Part shown: in pieces, positions 47,601 to 56,600 of the stretch | Position numbering within the stretch: the first letter of the stretch is position 1 | How the letters are laid out: every line of letters begins with the position of its first letter | Origin: Archivesica marissinica | Lineage: Eukaryota; Mollusca; Bivalvia; Venerida; Vesicomyidae | Direction: 5' to 3' | NCBI GenBank assembly: GCA_014843695.1 | Contig: CM026397.1 | Span: 45,209,272-45,273,271, forward strand | Length of the DNA: 64,000 bases | The notes under the pieces: generated by a model | Told to the model about the DNA's origin: nothing | The model's database searches: none | What the model saw: the letters and a program-made list of their open reading frames with translations, nothing else | Made by a program: the position numbers and the translations under genes

Positions 47601-50600
47601 CATGTAGGTCAATCCATAAAATAACTACATGTTAGGTCAATCCATAAAATAACTACATGTAGGTCAATCCATAAAATAACTACATGTAGGTCAAATTAAA
47701 GAAACCAGTTTCAATATGCTATTCAGAATTTGTTGAAGCTAGTTTATACAAATTTATTTTAGTGAAACAAGTTCTTACAACTTATATTGATCACTCTCGA
47801 GACCTCATTCCTGATTGAATCAATTGCCACGAGAGGGGAGGCTCGTGGAATTTAAATGCCTTGCCTAAGGGCACAATTGTAACGGCTCCAGCGGGGCTCA
47901 AACTCTGGGCTGTTCGCACCTGAAGCTATCATGACTTCCACTGTTAAAGTTGGTTATATACATACATGTACAATCGTGTAGTCATCGTCGGTATAACCTG
48001 TTTAATTTAATCATATTTTATTTCATTTTGCATAATATTATATAATACATGTGAATACAAAACACGCTTAAACGTGCAAATACAAAATAAATCACATTGT
48101 TTGCCGACCTTACGACAAACTCACTGGTCATTTCTCTCATAGACTGTAAAGCAAACCAACATCATGTCATCTTGCATGAGGGCTTATGGGGAAATACGGT
48201 TATGGCCATATTCTAATATGTTGATAAAACTTGCGATCCAAACCATTGGTACTTGTAGTAATATCGTGCCATGTTTCTGTGGTATGTTATGTATAGGATA
48301 TAAGCCGAAAATATTGGACTATGTTAGACGCGTCGCGCTGAAGACAGAACCAATATTTTACATATTGAATCCGTTTGAGGCTTATATCTTACTTAACCCT
48401 TTTCCCTCATAGAAGCAACTCTTGATGCCATTACCAATACGACATACATTAACCCTTTCCCTCATGGAAGGAACTCTTGATGCCATTACCAATATGACAT
48501 ACATTAACCCTTTCCCTCATGGAAGCAACTCTTGATGCCATTACCAATACGACATACATTAACCCTTTCCCTCATGGAAGGAACTCTTGATGCCATTACC
48601 AATACGACATACATTAACCCTTTCCCTCATAGAAGCACCTCTTGATGCCATTACCAATACGACATACAGTAACCCTATCCCTCATGGAAGGAACTCTTGA
48701 TGCCATTACCAATACGACATACAAACCCTTTCCCTCATAGAAGCAACTCTTGATGCCATTACCAATACATTGACAATTATAGACAACATTAACCCTTTCC
48801 CTCATAGAAGCACCTCTTGATGCCATTACCAATACGACATACATTAACCCTTTCCCTCATAGAAGCAACTCTTGATGCCATTACCAATACGACATACATT
48901 AACCCTTTCCCTCATAGAAGCAACTCTTGATGCCATTACCAATACGACATACATTGGCCATGTAATAGCCAAACCAATGTTCATAATGCAGGCCAGAATC
49001 TCGTGTAGTCCCAGTAGAGTAATATCTATGGAGGTGGGATAGATATGGCGACTACTTATCCACTGCATGGTAGCTAAATGGCTGTCGCTTGTATGGAGAT
49101 ATAATAGTATATTAACCTAAATCTCTATGAAGGAAAGGGTTAAGACACACACTTATATAGCAAGAACCTACTAATTAAAATTGTTAATTTCGTACATTTA
49201 CGCGTAGGATTTGATATAATACTCTGGCCTTTTGACACCAGTCCAATATTAATAATAATGGACTGCAAGTACAAAGGTATGACGTCACGACCGTGTTTTA
49301 ACTGATGATGAATGCAATAAAATATGATTAATTTAAAACAAAAATGGGAAAATAACTAAATTGAGAATTTTCACTTGCTTTTATAAATAATGTGATTGAC
49401 CGTATAAAGATCTATTTATTTTTCTTCCACATTAAATGTTAAAGACATCTACCGAAATATTGAGACAAATTTGTCCAGAAATATGTGGGCCAGATTTGAT
49501 GTACTTGCTAATGTTTACAGCCCTGTGGATCTAGACAGACATATACACTGTGAACCGTGCAAACTGAAGATCGGTGGCGGCTTTGACTTCTTTGCAAACC
49601 AGGTACGAGTATTTTGTTTGCTTGTTTGGGTTTAAGGGCGCTCCAACAACTACGGCGACTCTCCGACTGTTATTGGTGGTGGAAGACCCGGTGCCCCTCC
49701 AAGCTGCAATGTTGGAATGGATGGGCACCCGGGTAGAACCCACCAACCTACCGCAAGCCAGCAGCTGCTGTAGTATTTGTAATGTCGATAATACAGTCAA
49801 ACCTGTGTTAGTGGTCACCTCCATTAAGCAGCCAGGTACAAGATTCCCAATGTTATTTTATTATATATTTGACCTTTATTAAGCAGCCACCTATGCTAAG
49901 CAGCCACCTTGTCTGGCTGCTTAAAACAGGTTTGACTGCAATGCACTAATTTTTGTGGGTCCTTCTGTCTTGGTTCCATCCAATTTATTGTTCCGGCATC
50001 AAACATTTGTATATTTTCAACAATAAAACGGCACCATAACATGGCAATGTGCATAGTGCACGTGTCAAGATCAATGTCACACTTAAACTACTCATAATCT
50101 GTTGGGTGGTACTATCATATATATTTAAGGCTGTCCGATTAGCGCAGTGGTTAGCACAATCGCTTTTCACCAATGCAACCCGGGTTCGATCCTCAGACCG
50201 GGAAGTATGTGAGTTGGTGGTACATGGTCACCAGATCGGACAGGTGGGTTTTCTCCGGGTACTCCGGTTTCCTCCCACACAAATGACCACATTTACGCTT
50301 TCATCCGTGCCAACGAGAGTGATTAATATAAGTTGTTAGAACTTGCTTCACAATCGTTGTAATATAAATAAAGTTTAATAATAAACAGAAATCTTGTATC
50401 CGTCCTTTACACGATGCATGTAGAAAAACTAACAGTGGCTCCGGAACAGGGCTTTCCTTTGCTGAATCATGTGACCAGTCTGTGTCCTTTACTCCACAAC
50501 AGGAGAGGCCAATTACTCATTGTATCTCCATACTGCTGATAAGTAATAGTCACACTGTACTACATACTCAATGTATCTCCATACTGCTGATAAGTAATAG

Positions 50601-53600
50601 TCACACTGTACTACATACTCCTTGTATCTCCATACTGCTGATAAGTAATAGTCACACTGTACTACATACTCCTTGTATCTCCATACTGCTGATAAGTAAT
50701 AGTCACACTGTACTACATACTCCTTGTATCTCCATACTGCTGATAAGTAATAGTCACACTGTACTACATACTCCTTGTATCTCCATACTGCTGATAAGTA
50801 ATAGTCACACTGTACTACATACTCCTTGTATCTCCATACTGCTGATAAGTAATAGTCACACTGTACTACATACTTGTATGGGAATAGATAACGAGGTGGA
50901 ACTGCAGCTATGTGTGGCAAGCGACAGACGTGTATGGTGTTTATGTGTGTAGATAATGAGGTGGAACTGCAGCTATGTGTGGCAAGCGACAGACGTGTAT
51001 GGTGTTTATGTGTGTAGATAACGAGGTGGAACTGCAGCTATGTGTGGCAAGCGACAGACGTGTATGGTGTTTATGTGTGTAGATAACGAGGTGGAACTGC
51101 AGCTATGTGTGGCAAGCGACAGACGTGTATGGTGTTTATGTGTGTAGATAACGAGGTGGTACTGCAGCTATATGTGGCAAGCGATAAACGTGTATGGTGT
51201 TTATGTGTGTAGATAACGAGGTGGAACTGCAGCTATGTGTGGCAAGCGATAGACGTGTATGGGTTTATGTGGTATATAACGAGGTGGAACTGTAGCTATA
51301 TGTGGCAAGCGATAGACGTGTATGGCGTTTATGTGTGTAGATAACGAGGTGGAACTGCAGCTATGTGTGGCAAGCGATAGACGTGTATGGTGTTTATGTG
51401 TGTATATAACGAGGTGGAACTGTAGCTATATGTGGCAAGCGATAGACGTGTATGGCGTTTATGTGTGTAGATAACGAGGTGGAACTGCAGCTATATGTGG
51501 CAAGCGATAGACGTGTATGGCGTTTATGTGAATAGAGCATTAACCATTTCAACACTACACACCTCTAAATAGGCTTATAAAAAGTGTAGATCCAGATGAG
51601 CCAGCTCGTGATGAGCCGTCTCATCAGGATCTGCACTTTTTGCCAGTAGTATTACTGTAGCATTTTTAGACAAAATTACCCATCTTGATAAATGAACTTG
51701 TCCAAATGTAATTTTCTTTATTAATTTAGTTGTCTAAGAATATCATGCACCAGTCCATGTCAGTTACAGTGTTGAATGCACCAGTCCATGTCAGTTACAG
51801 TGTTGAATGCACCAGTCCATGTCAGTTACAGTGTTGAATGCACCAGTCCATGTCAGTTACAGTGTTGAATGGGTTAAGAAAAACATACTACTCAGTGAAA
51901 ATGTTTTTATATTTAGGTTGTGGTATGTCAGAACAACATCCGGAGGGTAAGGGCTTGCTGTAACGTCATGTCTCACGAGCTACTTCATGCATTTGATCAA
52001 TGTCGGGCAAAGTTTGATCCTAGTAGCGTCGAGCATATTGCATGTACCGAGGTATATACTTATATATATTGATATTGTTTCGCAATCGAGCTAAAATACA
52101 TTTTTCGCTGTCGTCGAATAGATATCTTAAATAATAATAAAACAGAAACTTCACATCTCATCTGGTGAATTTTGTTCTAATTTGTGAACGGTCAGAAAAT
52201 ACATTATTTTAATTGAAAATGACGATTGAAGAGTCGATGCCAAGTCTTAGAGGTTGGTGTAAATGGACAGATTGAGATATATTGTAGTGAAGTGAAGAAT
52301 GTGTATTTAGATCGTGTACAGAATGATCTTCATGTGACTACTACTGTTGTGTATGGTTCTCGGGCTGTTATTTTATTCCAATTTAATAAATGTGTGTGGG
52401 GGGTGTACTGTTTACTGTCGAACTGTCGTCTTGCTTTCATTGCATTTTGTTCAAACTTTGTGAATAAGTACATTGTCATGTAAATATCGTTCATTAAGTT
52501 GTCATTTCTGCAGAAAAAAATATATATTATAATATTACCGAAATACCATGCAGCTAATCAAAGTTAAAAAATGTTGGTGAAACCTCAGTTCTGTTCAATA
52601 ATTGGCCAATTCCGTACAAATATATTATATCATTATGTCAACGTATTTACAGATAAACCTGGTAAATACTACAGCAACTCTATTTTGTTGAAACATGATT
52701 AATGGTTCCGCTTGGATGAAACATGATTAATGGTTCCGCTTGGATGAAACATGATTAATGGTTCCGCTTGGATGAAACATGATTAATGGTTCCGCTTGGA
52801 TGAAACATGATTAATGGTTCCGCTTGGATGAAACATGATTAATGGTTCTGCTGGGATGAAACATGATTAATGGTTCCGTTTGGATGAAACATGATTAATG
52901 GTTCCGCTTGGATGAAACATGATTAATGTGGTTCCGCTTGGATGAAACATGATTAATGGTTCCGCTTGGATGAAACATGATTAATGGTTCCGCTTGGATG
53001 AAACATGATTAATGTGGTTCCGCTTGGATGAAACATGATTAATGGTTCCGCTTGGATGAAACATGATTAATGGTTCCGCTTGGATGAAACATGATTAATG
53101 TGGTTCCGCTTGGATGAAACATGATTAATGGTTCCGTTTGGATGAAACATGATTAATGGTTCCGCTTGGATGAAACATGATTAATGGTTCCGCTTGGATG
53201 AAACATGATTAATGGTTCCGCTTGGATGAAACATGATTAATGGTTCCGCTTGGACGAAACATGATTAATGGTTCCACTTGGATGAAAGCCTTATTTCCTT
53301 CAATACTCAGACATTTCTGTCAGTTTGTCAGTTACTGCCCCTGAATACTCTTTTAGGAGGTATTTTTCATTCGTTTTCCTCTGTTTTCATCGTACTTTCC
53401 TTTGTACCACATTCTATCAATTTCTCCGTTTTCTCATCTTCTAATTATTAAATTATTAAAATCTCGACAGATATCCTTCACCATATCTCGACAGATATCC
53501 TTCACCATATCTCGACAGATATCCTTCACCATATCTCGACAGATATCCTTCACCATATCTCGACAGATATCCTTCACCATATCTCGACATATACACCATA

Positions 53601-56600
53601 TCTCGACAGATATCCTTCACCATATCTCGACAGATATCCTTCACCATATCTCGACAGATATCCTTCACCATATCTCGACAGATATCCTTCACCATATCTC
53701 GACAGATATCCATCACCATATCTCGACAGATATCCATCACCATATCTCGACAGATATCCTTCACCATATCTCGACAGATATCCATCACCATATCTCGACA
53801 GATATCCATCACCATATCTCGACAGATATCCTTCACCATATCTCGACAGATATCCGTCACCATATCTCGACAGATATCCTTCACCATATCTCGACAGATA
53901 TCCTTCACCATATCTCGACAGATATCCGTCACCATATCTCGACAGATATCCGTCACCATATCTCGACAGATATCCTTCACCATATCTCGACAGATATCCA
54001 TCACCATATCTCGACAGATATCCTTCACCATATCTCGACAGATATCCGTCACCATATCTCGACAGATATCCATCACCATATCTCGACAGATATCCGTCAC
54101 CATATCTCGACAGATATCCTTCACCATATCTCGACAGATATCCTTCACCATATCTCGACAGATATCCTTCACCATATCTCGACAGATATCCGTCACCATA
54201 TCTCGACAGATATCCTTCACCATATCTCGACAGATATCCTTCACCATATCTCGACAGATATCCATCACCATATCTCGACAGATATCCTTCACCATATCTC
54301 GACAGATATCCGTCACCATATCTCGACAGATATCCGTCACCATATCTCGACAGATATCCTTCACCATATCTCGACAGATATCCATCACCATATCTCGACA
54401 GATATCCTTCACCATATCTCGACAGATATCCGTCACCATATCTCGACAGATATCCGTCACCATATCTCGACAGATATCCGTCACCATATCTCGACAGATA
54501 TCCGTCACCATATCTCGACAGATATCCGTCACCATGTGGTAAATTTCTTATCATTCTGCAACTTCTGATTAGGAAACAATAATAAAAACAAAAGATTCCA
54601 ACTAAACGGACCAATAAATATTTTAGGATTTACCATGCAAAGGGAGATAATAGATAAACTAGCAACATTGCTTATTGCACAGTTGTATCCGGCGAACAAC
54701 CCAGAACCATTTTGCCCTCCGGCGAACAACCCATTTTGCCCTCCGGCGAACAACCCAGAACCATTTTGCCCTCCGGCGAACAACCCAGAACCATTTTGCC
54801 CTCCGGCGAACAACCCAGAACCATTTTGCCCTCCGGCGAACAACCCAGAACCACCCAGAACCATTTTGCCCTCCGGCGAACAACCCAGAACCATTTTGCC
54901 CTCCGGCGAACAACCCAGAACCATTTTGCCCTCCGGCGAACAACCCAGAACCATTTTGCCCTCCGACGAACAACCCAGAACCATTTTGCCCTCCGACGAA
55001 CAACCCAGAACCATTTTGCCCTCCGGCGAACAACCCAGAACCATTTTGCCCTCCGGCGAACAACCCAGAACCATTTTGCCCTCCGGCGAACAACCCAGAA
55101 CCATTTTGCCCTCCGGCGAACAACCCAGAACCATTTTGCCCTCTTGTATTTCAGATCCGTGCTGCTAACTTATTCCACTGTTCCTTGTCAAATTCAATCA
55201 TAAACGGTGAAGCCACGCCATGGAACATCAAAGAAAAACATGCGGTAACTGATCTCTTCATTTATATGTGGAGCAAATGGGCTAACTGTGTGTACACAGT
55301 CTGTAGAGCCTCGCTGTAGCTGTTACGATTGTGCCCTTATTTAAGGCATTTAAATTCCACGTTGCCTTTTCTCTCTCCCTCGTGGCGATGGATTTCATCA
55401 GGAATGAGGTCTTGAGAGAGATTAATATAAGTTGAATGAACTTGTTTCGCAATCGAGCTAAGATAAATTTGTATAGACTAACACAAGTCATTTATATGTC
55501 ATCTTGTCACTCTCGTTGGCGCAGATGAAAGTGTAAATGTGGTCATTCGTGTGGGAGGAAACCGGAGTCCCCGGAGAAAACCCACATGTCCGATCTGACG
55601 ACCACCGTACCATCTCACATACTTCCCGGTCCGAGAATCAAACCCAGGTTGCATTGGTGAGAAGCGAGCGCACTAACCACTGCGCTAATCGGACAGCCAC
55701 ACATGTTTATTAAATAAACTTTTTTTTTCAATTTGAAAAGTATTTATTGTCAGTTCATACTTTGTTGAATACATGCAAACCTGAAATAAAAGTGTACATA
55801 TTATAGGAACTACTTTGCACGAAGATTCACCTTATTGATTTCCTTGAGATGCCCCTGAGAATGCTAAAAATATACTTGCAAACAGGAAAGTGTTCTTTCC
55901 TCAAATATATGATTGTTGTTGCTGTAGCGATGTGAGACATAGGATGTTACACTTGTGCTGATTTCATACCATGTTTTATGAAATGCGTTTTGGAAGTTTG
56001 CTATTAAGCTCGCCAAAATGCTCGATTAATGGCAAACTTTCAAACCTGTTTTCTTTGTATAAAATCTCCACACATGTAAGATCCTATATGTTATATGTTT
56101 AAGATACTGTAACTGATGTAATAAATTAAACATAGAAGACAAATATCATGTTATATGTATATGTTCATGCTTTAGTAATTTACGCAAAAAGTACATACAT
56201 AAAAATATTACCTATCTAAGCCATCAATGTATAAGTTTTTAGAATTGCTAAAATCAACTGATAATATTGTGATATGTAACTTGTCCAAATATGTCAAAGA
56301 AGCATTATCGTTAAGCAACACATTGCTGATTTTATTAAATAAACTTGGCAAATTTTCTATGCATCCATCGTTAATGGACACAACTGTAGGTATTGAAATC
56401 TATCAAACAAAGTAATATGTATACAATACAAGTTAAAGAAATCTATCAAACAAAGTAATATGTATACAATACAAGTTAAAGAAACCGTTGTCCAAATATA
56501 TCTTAAAATGAAAGTACATTCATGCATAAAGAAATAATTATAAATTGAAAAAAGAAATGTTCGGTCAAATTAAAGAAAATGTCACACTTGTGTTGTTACT

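Noticed and set aside
48393..49068. Minus-strand ORFs with a repeated MASR..SMRERV motif
   Set aside because: They translate the 55-bp repeat made from the MITE end; frames shift between copies.
49531..49882. ORFs overlapping ATP23 exon 2 on both strands
   Set aside because: Out of frame with the ATP23 reading, and mostly composed of the SINE-D-type element and the short MITE.
53456..54614. ORFs of 346-388 codons on both strands
   Set aside because: Product of the 24-bp array in ATP23 intron 3; openness on both strands and in several frames is expected from the unit.
54688..55142. CRISPR-like array (30-bp repeat)
   Set aside because: No spacers: units are strictly head to tail, the genome is eukaryotic and no cas gene is present. 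The same holds for all other arrays here.
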